Assembly: GCF_003814555.1 (NCBI RefSeq)
Contig: NZ_RKQN01000003.1
Coordinates: 231,611 to 295,610 of the forward strand
Reading direction: 5' to 3'
Origin: Vulcaniibacterium tengchongense
GTDB taxonomy: Bacteria > Pseudomonadota > Gammaproteobacteria > Xanthomonadales > Xanthomonadaceae
DNA: 64,000 bases
The notes below the pieces were generated by a model. That model saw nothing but the letters and a program-made list of their open reading frames with translations. It was not told the DNA's origin and searched no databases. The translations under genes and the position numbers were made by a program. Positions 10,525 through 18,491 of this stretch are shown here, piece by piece (position 1 is the stretch's first letter; each line of letters starts with the position of its first letter).

Positions 10525-12022
10525 CGGGGTCGACCTTGGCCATGGTCAGGGCGATCTTGCCCTGCGCGGACGCCGGCGCGAAATCCAGCCAGGCCTCGGC
10601 GTCGACGCTCGGGTCGGCCCAGTCCACCAGCAGGCGCTCGCCGACGCGCATCAGCCTGCCGTCCAGCAGCGGCGACTTGTGCGCGCGGAAGCGTACGCCG
10701 CCGCCGTCCGGGCAGATCGACGCCTCGCCGAACCAGGGATCGCGATAGACGCCGGCCTGGCCGAAGCCCGCCGCCGGCAGCGGCCGGCGCGAGGACGTGT
10801 CCGGCGCGCGCGAGGCTGCCGGCCGCTGCGCGCGCTCGCGCTCGAGCAGCGCGGCGTAGTGCGCCACGTCGAGCTTGGCCTGCGGCCGGGTGAAGCGCTT
10901 GACCAGCACCTGGCTCAGCACCGTGCGGGCGTCGCTGGCCTCGCCGTTGCTGAGGATCACGAAGCCGACGTCCAGATCCGGCAGCCAGGTCACCGCCGAG
11001 TACATGCCCATCAGCGTGCCCGTGTGCGAGACCTTGTAGGTGCCGTCGACGTCGGCCAGGCGCCAGCCGTAGCCGTAGGCGGAGAAGCGGCTGCCGTCCC
11101 ACTCGCGCATGCGCTCGCTCAGCGGCATCGGCATCTGCGCGGTGGTCATCGCGCGGCGCTGCTCGTCGGAGAGCCAGCCGGGCGCGCTCTGCGGCCGCAC
11201 CCAGGCCCGCACCCAGGCCAGCATGTCGTCCAGGCTGCAGCGCACCCCGCCCGCCGCGGCCATGGTGGTGGCCGGCACGGTCTCGCCGTCCTCGCGCACC
11301 GGCACGTTGCGCTCGCCCCGGCGCATGTGCGGCTGGGCCAGGTTCGGGGTCTCGGCGCGGCGCCAGGCGCCGACCCGGCAGTGCTCCATGCCGAGCGGCT
11401 CGAACACTTCGCGCCGCACCAGGTCCTCGTACGGCGCCCCGCCGGCCGCGGCGGCGACTTCGCCGGCGACGATGTACAGCAGGTTGTCGTAGTCGTAGCG
11501 CGAGCGGAAGCTGTACTGCGGCACCAGGTGGGCGAGGCCGCGGATCACGTCCGCGCGCGCGAACGCATTCGGCTCCGGCCACAGCATCAGGTCGCCGGCG
11601 CCGGCGCGCAGGCCGCTGTTGTGGATCAGCAGGTCGCGCACCTGCATGTTCCGCGTCACCCAGGGATCGTGCATGCGGAACTGCGGCAGGTGCCGGGTCA
11701 CCGGGTCGTCCCAGCGCAGCTTGCCGGCATCGACCAGCCGCGCCAGCACCGCTGCGGTCATCGCCTTGGTGTTGGAGGCGACCTTGAACAGCGTCTGCCG
11801 GTCGATGGCCGCGCCTTCACCCGCGACGCGTTCGCCGGCGGTGCGCGCATAGGTCACCCGTCCCTGCTCGATCACGCCGACGGCCAGCCCCGGCAGGCGA
11901 TAGCGCGCCATCACCGCGTCGAATGCGGCGTCGATTTCCGGATCGGGATGCGGATTGGAGGTCGGAACCGCCGCCCAGGCCGACAGCGGCAGCAACGCTG
12001 CCAACAGCAGGCCACGGCGCAC
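10463..12022 (-). CDS. Secreted serine hydrolase, PBP4*/class C beta-lactamase-like
   Basis: A protein of about 519 residues with a Beta-lactamase (PF00144) domain. The motifs are SNTK (SxxK) within FKVASNTKAMTAAV, YDN (YxN) within RYDYDNLLY and HTG within SHTGTLMG. A C-terminal extension of about 140 residues (FGQAGVYRDPWFGE onward) resembles the lipocalin-like tail found in EstB/PBP4*-type enzymes. I choose the GTG at 12022 because it directly begins a signal peptide (VRRGLLLAALLPLSAWA); ATG codons at 12172 and 12259 are in frame, but the added residues look like translated intergenic repeat. It lies between lysA and the D-Ala-D-Ala dipeptidase on one strand, probably cotranscribed. Confidence 0.85.
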   Translation of the reverse strand: MRRGLLLAALLPLSAWAAVPTSNPHPDPEIDAAFDAVMARYRLPGLAVGVIEQGRVTYARTAGERVAGEGAAIDRQTLFKVASNTKAMTAAVLARLVDAGKLRWDDPVTRHLPQFRMHDPWVTRNMQVRDLLIHNSGLRAGAGDLMLWPEPNAFARADVIRGLAHLVPQYSFRSRYDYDNLLYIVAGEVAAAAGGAPYEDLVRREVFEPLGMEHCRVGAWRRAETPNLAQPHMRRGERNVPVREDGETVPATTMAAAGGVRCSLDDMLAWVRAWVRPQSAPGWLSDEQRRAMTTAQMPMPLSERMREWDGSRFSAYGYGWRLADVDGTYKVSHTGTLMGMYSAVTWLPDLDVGFVILSNGEASDARTVLSQVLVKRFTRPQAKLDVAHYAALLERERAQRPAASRAPDTSSRRPLPAAGFGQAGVYRDPWFGEASICPDGGGVRFRAHKSPLLDGRLMRVGERLLVDWADPSVDAEAWLDFAPASAQGKIALTMAKVDPDADFSYDYEDLRFERVRGCD

Positions 12023-12141
12023 CTCGGCGTGCGCCGCGGCGTGCTTTTGCGCCGCGGACTTGCGCGAATGGCCACGGATCAGGCCGCGCGCGACGCACAG
12101 GACCCGGATGCGGAGCCCCGCGGCCGCCGCCCATGCGCGGC

Positions 12142-12234
12142 CGAGGGATATCCCTCGCGCTTTCGCCTCCATCCGCGCTCGTCCGGGCGGATCCCCGGGT
12201 GCAAAACCGTCGTCGGCTTCCGCCGCAACGACGG
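12142..12234. repeat. Palindromes in the lysA-serine hydrolase spacer
   Basis: A perfect 16-bp palindrome CGAGGGATATCCCTCG occupies 12142-12157. A second inverted pair CCGTCGT (12207-12213) / ACGACGG (12228-12234) follows. If the downstream hydrolase starts at 12022 this whole 230-bp stretch is noncoding and could act as an RNA processing or attenuating structure, or be an interspersed repeat. Confidence 0.4.
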
Positions 12235-12255
12235 CAGGCAAGTGGAATGGGAAGT

Positions 12256-13566
12256 TCATGGCCGTTGCCAATCCTGGGCCAACTGCTCGGTCGCGACCAT
12301 CTCCTCGAACGTCTGCCGGCGGCGCACGAGCGCGTAGCGGCCGCGGTCGAGCAGCACTTCGGCCGGCAGCGGGCGGGAGTTGTAGGTCGACCCCATCGAC
12401 GCACCGTACGCCCCGGCGCCGGCGATCAGCAACAGGTCGCCCGGTTCGCAACGCGGCAGCAGGCGGTCGCGGGCGAAGGTGTCGCCGGTCTCGCACACCG
12501 GCCCGACCACGTCGTAGCGCTGCGGCGGACGCGCCTGCGCGTGCAGCGGCACGATGTCGTGCCAGGCCTCGTACAGCGCCGGGCGCAGCAGGTCGTTCAT
12601 CGCCGCGTCGAGCACCAGGAAGTCGCGCTGCACGCCGGGCTTGATCCGGATCGCGCGCGTGACCAGCACCCCGGCCTCGGCGACCAGCCAGCGGCCCGGC
12701 TCGAGCACGATGCGACCGGGAAAGTCGGCCAATGCGGTGCGGATCGCGCCTGCGTATTCGCCGACCGCGACCGGCCGGTCCGCGTCGGCGCGATAGCGCA
12801 CGCCCAGGCCGCCGCCGACGTCGATGCTGTCCAAGGCGTGCCCGGCCGCGGCCAGCTCGCGCCAGAACTCCGCGACCCGGCCCAGCGCGCGCCGGAACGG
12901 CACCACGTCGAGGATTTGCGAGCCGATGTGCGCGTGCAGCCCGTCCAGGCGCACGTTCGGGTATGCGCTCGCCTCGGCGAACCAGCTGCGCGCCTCCTCC
13001 ACGCTCACCCCGAACTTGTTCTCGGCCTTGCCGGTGGAGATCTTCTCGTGCGTGCCGGCGTCCACGTCGGGATTGACCCGCACCGCCGCGCGCGCGATCG
13101 CGCCCTGCCCCTCGGCCACGCGTTGCAGCAGGCGCAGCTCGTCGGCGGACTCGACATTGAATTTCCAGATGCCCGCGGCCAGCGCCAGCGCGATCTCTTC
13201 CTCGGTCTTGCCCACGCCCGAGAACACCACCCGCTCCGGCGGGATGCCCGCATGCAGGCTGCGCCGCAGTTCGCCGGCCGAGACGATGTCCGCGCCCACC
13301 CCGAGCTCCGCCATCAGGTTCAGCACGCCGAGGTTCGGATTGGCTTTGACCGCGAAGCAGATGCGCGCATCCAACCCGGCCAGCGCCTCGCGCAGCGCGG
13401 CCACGCGCCCGCGGATCGCGGTGGCGGAATAGGCGTAGAACGGCGTCGGGAAGTGCTCGGCGAGAAGGCGCAGGTCGACGTCGTCGAGCGTCGCCGGACC
13501 GACGCAGCCGGCGCCCGCTTCCCGCGAACGCCCGCCCCCGCGCCGGCGTTGGTCGGTGGTCAGCAT
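12256..13566 (-). CDS. lysA: Diaminopimelate decarboxylase
   Basis: A 436-residue PLP-dependent fold-III decarboxylase that converts meso-diaminopimelate to L-lysine and CO2. Visible motifs are the PLP lysine in CFAVKANPN, HIGSQI, the phosphate-binding Gly loop DVGGGLGV, EPGR, the catalytic cysteine region VCETGD and the C-terminal GAYGASMGSTYNSRP. The first 20 residues are a poorly conserved Arg/Gly-rich leader. It lies inside the murein-peptide cluster, downstream of the receptor's terminator and upstream of two peptidase genes. Many Xanthomonadaceae make lysine with a LysA domain fused to aspartokinase, so this free-standing copy may be dedicated to diaminopimelate released from cell-wall peptides; that is an inference. 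Confidence 0.93.
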   Translation of the reverse strand: MLTTDQRRRGGGRSREAGAGCVGPATLDDVDLRLLAEHFPTPFYAYSATAIRGRVAALREALAGLDARICFAVKANPNLGVLNLMAELGVGADIVSAGELRRSLHAGIPPERVVFSGVGKTEEEIALALAAGIWKFNVESADELRLLQRVAEGQGAIARAAVRVNPDVDAGTHEKISTGKAENKFGVSVEEARSWFAEASAYPNVRLDGLHAHIGSQILDVVPFRRALGRVAEFWRELAAAGHALDSIDVGGGLGVRYRADADRPVAVGEYAGAIRTALADFPGRIVLEPGRWLVAEAGVLVTRAIRIKPGVQRDFLVLDAAMNDLLRPALYEAWHDIVPLHAQARPPQRYDVVGPVCETGDTFARDRLLPRCEPGDLLLIAGAGAYGASMGSTYNSRPLPAEVLLDRGRYALVRRRQTFEEMVATEQLAQDWQRP

Positions 13567-13578
13567 GGGGTCTCCACG

Positions 13579-13618
13579 AAAAAAAGAGGGCAGCCCGCGG
13601 ACGGCGGGCTGCCCCTCG
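13579..13618 (-). terminator. Rho-independent terminator of the TonB-dependent receptor gene
   Basis: On the minus strand an 11-bp perfect stem GGGCAGCCCGC/GCGGGCTGCCC is followed by CTCTTTTTTT. It lies 8 bp after the receptor stop codon and just before the lysA start. Confidence 0.92.
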
Positions 13619-13626
13619 GGGGGTCG

Positions 13627-16600
13627 TCAGAAGTTCACCGTGACAACCAATTGCGCGTAACGCGGCGCCTGGAAGCCGTAGCCCACGCCGAAGAACTCGT
13701 TGTACTCCGGCTGCCCGCCGTCCATGCCGACGCTCGGCTGCAGTTCCTGGTCCACCCGCACGGTGCGCTGCTGGTTGAGCAGGTTGTACACCGCGAACTT
13801 GACCTTGAGGTCGGCGCCGCCGAACGAGTTGAGATAGGTCAGGCTGGCGCCGAGATCGTAGGTCCACGGCATGCGGCCCCGGCCGCCACGGCGCGAGTGC
13901 TCGTACACGTCCGGGCCGTCGGGATCGATCCCGGTGTCCTCGTCGTACTGCATGCAGTTCGACACGCAGACGAAGTAGCTGTGGTATTTCTTGGCGTCGT
14001 AGGGGTTGCCGGCGCCGAAGCCGGTGATCGGGCCGCCCGACTGCACGTCCAGCGTCGCCGCCACCTGCCAATGGTCGTTGAAGGCGTAGGTGCCGCGCAG
14101 CTTGAGCTGGTGCTCGCGGTCGTTCGCGAGCGGGCCGTAGCCACCGAGGTTCACCCACGGATCGTCGAAGTTCTCGGTGCGGCCGGTGTCGGAGAAGTTG
14201 GTGTCGGAGTTGACTGGCCCCTCGGCGTTGCCCTCGCTCTTGGACCAGGTGTAGGACGCGTTGAACGACCACTTGTCGTCCCAGGCGCGGTCGAGCTGCA
14301 GCTCGACGGCCTTGTAGGTGCGCTTGGGCTCGACCCAGCCGCGCTGGCCCAGGTAGTTGCCCGCGGCGTCGTACATCGCCCAGCCTTCCTTGGAGGTATC
14401 GATGGTGATCCAGCCGTCCGCCTGGCCGTCGCAGTTGCTGTCGCCCCACACCGTGACCGGCTTGCCCGGGTTGGCCATCACCCAGCCGACATAGCCGTCG
14501 CCACCGCATTGCGGCGTGGCGGAGATCTCCATGTCGTCGATGGCGTCGTGCAGCCTGCGGTAGATGCCGCGCACGCCCCAGGACCAGGTGTCGTTGATCA
14601 TCTGCTGGAAGCCGAGGATCGCCTCGTCCTGGTAGACCGGGTCCATGTCGCGGTCCACCTCCGAGCGCAGGTCGCCGACGGTGCCGTCGCCCTGCGACGT
14701 GTCGACGCCGCCGATCTGCGGGCCCAGGCGCGGGACCGCGTACTGCACCCCATTCAGCTCGCGTATCTCCCAACCGTCGAATGCGTAGTAGGTGCGCTCG
14801 TCCAGCAGAGCGCCGGCCTGCTTGATGTTGATGACGTTCGCCACCGGCAGGTAATAGCGGCCGACGTTGCCGAAAATCTTGGTGGTGCCGTCGCCCTTCA
14901 TGTCCCAGGAGAAACCGAAGCGCGGCGCCCACATGTCGTCCATCTTGATGTAGGTGCGGCCCTCGGCGTCCTTGTTGTCGAACGCCTCGTTGCGGATGCC
15001 GATGTTCAACAGCAGGTTCGGCGTGATGTTCCAGTTGTCCTCGAGGTAGAACGCCGAGTTCGTGCTCTCGAAATTGCCGAAGATCTCGTACCGGCGCGCG
15101 CGCACGTAACCGTTGTAGCCCGGCGGGACCACGCCGCCGGGCGGGTTGGGGATCGAGCTTCCCGGCGCGCCGTCGTAGACGTTGTAGTAGATCGCTCCCG
15201 GACCGGCGTAGTACTGGATGTGGTCGGACGTATTGGTCTCATGGTCCACGCCGAAGCGCAGCAGGTGGTCGCCGAGCGACCACTCGAAATCGGCGCGCGC
15301 CTGTTCACGCACGTCCTCGCGCGAGAACACCGACGAGTTGGTGCTGCAACCGAGCTGCACCCCCGGTGGGCGCGGGATGGCGCTGACCGCGACCACGCGG
15401 TTGCACTCCAGGTCCAGCAGCGAGCGGGTGAACGCCTGCCGCTGGTTCTCGCCGTACATCAGCTTCATCGAGAAGTCCTGGGTGAAGTTCGAAGTCCAGG
15501 TGACCGCCCAGTTGTCGCCGCCGGTGTCGCTGTAGACCTCGTTCTGCTTGGCCAGGATCGTGTCGCTGTCGTAGTCGTAGCCGAACACGTCGCCGACGGT
15601 CTCGTTCTTGTCGGAGAACGCCATCAGGCTGAGGATGTTGTTGTCGGTGATGTACCAGTCCAGGGTGCCGCCCCAGAACCCGTCGTTGGAGTCGTTCTTG
15701 GTCAGCAGTTCGCCTTCGTCGTCGGTGTTCGTCGGCTGGTAGTCGCGGACCTCGTACAGGGCGAAGAAGAACAGCCGGTCCTTGATGATGGGACCCGACG
15801 CCCACACGTCCAACGTGGTGGACGAGTAGTCGTCCTTGCCGAAGGTCAGGTAGCGCTCGCCGTCGAAGTAGCGGTCCCTCGCCGAGGACTGCCAGGCGCG
15901 CGGCTCGAACGCGAGCTCGGCGCCGTACTCGAACTGGTTGGTGCCGGAGCGCGCCACCGTGTTGATCACGCCGCCGGTGGTGCGGCCGAACTCGACCGAA
16001 TAGCCGCCGGTCTTGACCTGGAATTCCTTGTAGAACGCGAACGGCGCCTCGGAGAAGCCGTTGCGGTTGTAGAAGTCGGTGACGTTCAGGCCGTTGATGT
16101 AGAAGGCGTTCTCGGCCACCGAGGAGCCGCCGAAGGAGATGCCGCCGAAGGAAGCGTCGCCCTTGGTGACGCCCGGGGCGATCAGCGCCACCGAGGTCAG
16201 GTCGCGGTCAACCGGCAGCCGCGCCACCTCTTCGGTGGTGAGCGTCATCGCCGATTCGGTCGAGGTCACGTCGACGAGCGGCACTACGCGCGACCCCACC
16301 ACCCGCACCGCGGCCAGGTCCACCGCGCCGCCCGCATCGAGGTTCACCGTGGTGGCGCTGCCCAGCGATACCGTCACCTCCACCGGCTGGCCGATGGGCT
16401 GGCCATTGCGGATCACCTGCAGCGAATAGGTGCCCACCGGCAGCTGTGCGATGCGGTAGTTGCCGTTCGCGTCCGCGGTGGTGGTGCGCGACAGCCCGGT
16501 GTCGACGCTGGTGACGACGATCTGGTCGCCCGCATTGGCGTTACCCGCGACGGCGCCGCTGACGGCCTGCGCCGTCGCAGTCATCGGCGCCATCGATGCG

Positions 16601-16656
16601 ATGCATGCGCCCAATGCGATGCCTAGTGCCGCCCTGCGTAAAGTCCTGCCTTTCAT
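13627..16656 (-). CDS. TonB-dependent outer-membrane receptor with carboxypeptidase-regulatory domain (Oar-like)
   Basis: A 1009-residue outer-membrane protein. A signal peptide (residues 1-30, cleavage near ATAQA) is followed by a carboxypeptidase-regulatory-like/CNA-B type beta domain (about 32-105, DANGNYRIAQLPVGTYSL), a plug domain (FYINGLNVTDFYNR, GGYSVEFGRTTGGVINTV, the usual family signatures) and a long beta-barrel ending in an aromatic residue (VVTVNF), as required for BAM-mediated insertion. This Oar-like class is expanded in Xanthomonadaceae and imports large or peptide/glycan substrates with TonB energy. It follows the transglutaminase-like gene by 39 bp and is closed by its own terminator. 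The neighbours suggest peptidoglycan-derived peptides as substrate, which is inference. Confidence 0.93.
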   Translation of the reverse strand: MKGRTLRRAALGIALGACIASMAPMTATAQAVSGAVAGNANAGDQIVVTSVDTGLSRTTTADANGNYRIAQLPVGTYSLQVIRNGQPIGQPVEVTVSLGSATTVNLDAGGAVDLAAVRVVGSRVVPLVDVTSTESAMTLTTEEVARLPVDRDLTSVALIAPGVTKGDASFGGISFGGSSVAENAFYINGLNVTDFYNRNGFSEAPFAFYKEFQVKTGGYSVEFGRTTGGVINTVARSGTNQFEYGAELAFEPRAWQSSARDRYFDGERYLTFGKDDYSSTTLDVWASGPIIKDRLFFFALYEVRDYQPTNTDDEGELLTKNDSNDGFWGGTLDWYITDNNILSLMAFSDKNETVGDVFGYDYDSDTILAKQNEVYSDTGGDNWAVTWTSNFTQDFSMKLMYGENQRQAFTRSLLDLECNRVVAVSAIPRPPGVQLGCSTNSSVFSREDVREQARADFEWSLGDHLLRFGVDHETNTSDHIQYYAGPGAIYYNVYDGAPGSSIPNPPGGVVPPGYNGYVRARRYEIFGNFESTNSAFYLEDNWNITPNLLLNIGIRNEAFDNKDAEGRTYIKMDDMWAPRFGFSWDMKGDGTTKIFGNVGRYYLPVANVINIKQAGALLDERTYYAFDGWEIRELNGVQYAVPRLGPQIGGVDTSQGDGTVGDLRSEVDRDMDPVYQDEAILGFQQMINDTWSWGVRGIYRRLHDAIDDMEISATPQCGGDGYVGWVMANPGKPVTVWGDSNCDGQADGWITIDTSKEGWAMYDAAGNYLGQRGWVEPKRTYKAVELQLDRAWDDKWSFNASYTWSKSEGNAEGPVNSDTNFSDTGRTENFDDPWVNLGGYGPLANDREHQLKLRGTYAFNDHWQVAATLDVQSGGPITGFGAGNPYDAKKYHSYFVCVSNCMQYDEDTGIDPDGPDVYEHSRRGGRGRMPWTYDLGASLTYLNSFGGADLKVKFAVYNLLNQQRTVRVDQELQPSVGMDGGQPEYNEFFGVGYGFQAPRYAQLVVTVNF

Positions 16657-16695
16657 CGCCTCTCTCCCCCGCTTTGGATTGGTCTGATGGGTCGG

Positions 16696-18183
16696 TCACC
16701 TCGTGCCGCCGGCGGGCAGCACCTCGGCCTCGAACGCGTAATCCCATTGGTCGAAGTAGAGGTTCCCCCCGTCCCACTCCGCTTCGCCGCGCTGGGAATC
16801 CACGGTCTCCGATCGGAAATGACGCTTCGGCGGCACGAACTCGCGGCCGTAGTCGTCGTTGAATGCGATGCGATAGGCGTCGATGCCGCCCAGGTAGAAC
16901 CACTCCAGGCCCGGGTCGCCGGCATCGGCGAAGCGGCCGGTGGTGACGTCCATCGGCACCCAGCCGTAGGGCGCCAGGTACAGCTGGCCCCAGTCGTGCA
17001 GGTTGTCGTAGGCGCCGTCGGAATAGACCATGCCCGACTGCCAGCGCGCGGGGATGCCGTTGAGCCGCAGCAGCGTGATCAGCAGCAGGGTCTGCTGGCC
17101 GCAGTCGCCGTGGCCGGTGCGCAGCACGTAGTCGCTGATGTTGGACAGCGTCGAGTATTCGCGGGCGCCCGCCCAGGGGAACCGGTCCACCGCGGCGAAC
17201 AGCTTCTGGGCGATGCGGTACGGATCGGTTTCGTCGCCCACGACCTCGCGCGAGAAGCGGCGCACGGCGTCGCTGAAGACGATGTGCGGCGGGCGTTCGG
17301 CCAGGTATTCGGCCAGCCCGGCGCGTTCGTGCGCGCTCAACGGCCGCACCTTGGCCGGATCGAGCAAATGCTGGCGCGCGTACACGGTGAGCTCGTAGCT
17401 GACCGAAAAGCGCGTCGGCTTGCCCGCTTGCGCCCTGCGCTCGAAGTACACGGTGCGCTGCGGCGCGCGCTCCGGCGCCACCTGCGCTTGCGCCGGCTCG
17501 CTGGCGAGCAGGCGGATGTCCTCCTGCTGGCCGGGCAGCGCGAGGGGGTACGGGATCCAGGCGCGCACCGTCTCGCCTGCGGGCACCGCGTCGGCATCGA
17601 CGGTGAGCGTCTGCGTCACCCGCACGCGGCGGGGCGCGACGCTGCTGTCGCCGCTGCGCGCCTGGTCCAGCGCCTCGCGGTGATGGGCGTTCGGCGATTC
17701 CATGGGCCCGGCCGACGAACGCCGCGGCGTGGCCCGGCGCGCCGCGGCCTCCGGGCTGAGCAGGAACAGGTTCGAGATCGAACGCGCGAAGTAGTACGGG
17801 GTGCCGTCGATCTCGAGGTGCTCGAGCCGTTGCGACGCCTTCCAGCGCTGGAACTCGTCCTCGCGCAGGTCGGGAATGTGTTCGCGCAGCTTGGCCTTGG
17901 CCGCCGGCTCGCTGAGCGGAAAGTCCAGGCGGATGCGGCGCATGCGCTCGCGCTCGAATTCCAGTGCGCGACGGCGCGCCGGCGGCAGGTCGTCGCGCGC
18001 GAGCGCCGCGTCGATCGCGCGCGCGGCCTCGGCGAAGCGGCCGGCGTCGACCAGCGCGGAAGGCTCGGCCGGCGGCGCCGGGGCGGCACCGCGCCCGGGC
18101 TCGGCGGCCGCGGCCAGGCCAAGCACCATCAAGGTGAGCACGGCCCAGCGGGCGGCGCGTCGCGCCGGACCGGGCCTTGCCAT
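16696..18183 (-). CDS. Secreted transglutaminase-like cysteine peptidase/amidase
   Basis: About 495 residues, with a signal peptide starting at the ATG at 18183 (MARPGPARRAARWAVLTLMVLGLAAA); an in-frame ATG at 18213 adds ten non-hydrophobic residues. The C-terminal half carries a transglutaminase-core domain (PF01841): catalytic Cys in RTGHGDCGQQTLL, His in NLHDWGQLYL and Asp in VPMDVTTG, in the canonical Cys-His-Asp order. An N-terminal domain of about 200 residues precedes it. Bacterial members usually act as peptidases or amidases rather than cross-linkers. It is the first gene of the minus-strand arm running into the TonB receptor and starts just below the shared palindrome at 18270-18291, so it is likely controlled together with the divergent NlpC/P60 operon. 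Confidence 0.85.
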   Translation of the reverse strand: MARPGPARRAARWAVLTLMVLGLAAAAEPGRGAAPAPPAEPSALVDAGRFAEAARAIDAALARDDLPPARRRALEFERERMRRIRLDFPLSEPAAKAKLREHIPDLREDEFQRWKASQRLEHLEIDGTPYYFARSISNLFLLSPEAAARRATPRRSSAGPMESPNAHHREALDQARSGDSSVAPRRVRVTQTLTVDADAVPAGETVRAWIPYPLALPGQQEDIRLLASEPAQAQVAPERAPQRTVYFERRAQAGKPTRFSVSYELTVYARQHLLDPAKVRPLSAHERAGLAEYLAERPPHIVFSDAVRRFSREVVGDETDPYRIAQKLFAAVDRFPWAGAREYSTLSNISDYVLRTGHGDCGQQTLLLITLLRLNGIPARWQSGMVYSDGAYDNLHDWGQLYLAPYGWVPMDVTTGRFADAGDPGLEWFYLGGIDAYRIAFNDDYGREFVPPKRHFRSETVDSQRGEAEWDGGNLYFDQWDYAFEAEVLPAGGTR

Positions 18184-18246
18184 GCTGCCACGCTCGCCGC
18201 CCCCGCTGTCCACGTCGCCGCTTCGCCCTTGGGTGACTGTCTCGGC

Positions 18247-18275
18247 TGTGTAACATGGTCGAAGCAGGCAGTCAA
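18247..18275 (-). promoter_or_regulatory. Candidate promoter of the transglutaminase-TonB receptor arm
   Basis: On the minus strand TTGACT (18275-18270) and TACACA (18252-18247) are separated by 17 bp. The -35 is a near-consensus match, the -10 is weak. The -35 forms the left arm of the palindrome at 18270-18291. Confidence 0.4.
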
Positions 18276-18291
18276 TAATTTATTCTTGACT
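18270..18291. promoter_or_regulatory. 22-bp near-perfect palindromic operator candidate
   Basis: The sequence AGTCAATAAT-TT-ATTCTTGACT is an inverted repeat with 10-bp arms and a single mismatch (T opposite G/C-type position seven). It lies in an AT-rich island within otherwise GC-rich DNA, centred in the divergent spacer between the transglutaminase and NlpC/P60 genes. Each arm overlaps a TTGACT -35 box, so a protein bound here would cover both promoters. The RpiR/MurR-type regulator encoded at 21172-22032 is the obvious candidate ligand. Confidence 0.65.
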
Positions 18292-18314
18292 ATTCAGATC
18301 GACGAAGCTTTTAT
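18286..18314 (+). promoter_or_regulatory. Candidate promoter of the NlpC/P60-epimerase-RpiR operon
   Basis: TTGACT (18286-18291) is followed after 17 bp by TTTTAT (18309-18314), with TATTCT two to three bases further as an alternative -10. The AT-rich context is exceptional for this genome. The leader to the ATG at 18492 would be about 170 nt. Confidence 0.4.
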
Positions 18315-18491
18315 TCTAATCGGGACCGGCCGCCCCACCTGCGCGGCCTGGGGACACCGATGACCCGGACGGCCTGGACAAGTTGGCGCGCGACCGCGGG
18401 CGAACCGCTGCGGGTGCCGGCCCGGCCGCCGCCTTCCGCCTTGCCGCCGCGCCGCCAGCGGCGGCGTCCACCTACCGGAGCGCCCGCAGCC

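Noticed and set aside
13567-13626. Lysine riboswitch or attenuator before lysA
   Set aside because: The only structure there is the T-tract terminator of the preceding receptor gene; the spacer is too short for a lysine riboswitch.
12260-14932. Extension of the class C serine hydrolase frame into lysA and the TonB receptor
   Set aside because: It runs through genes clearly coded in other frames; the signal peptide at 12022 marks the true start.
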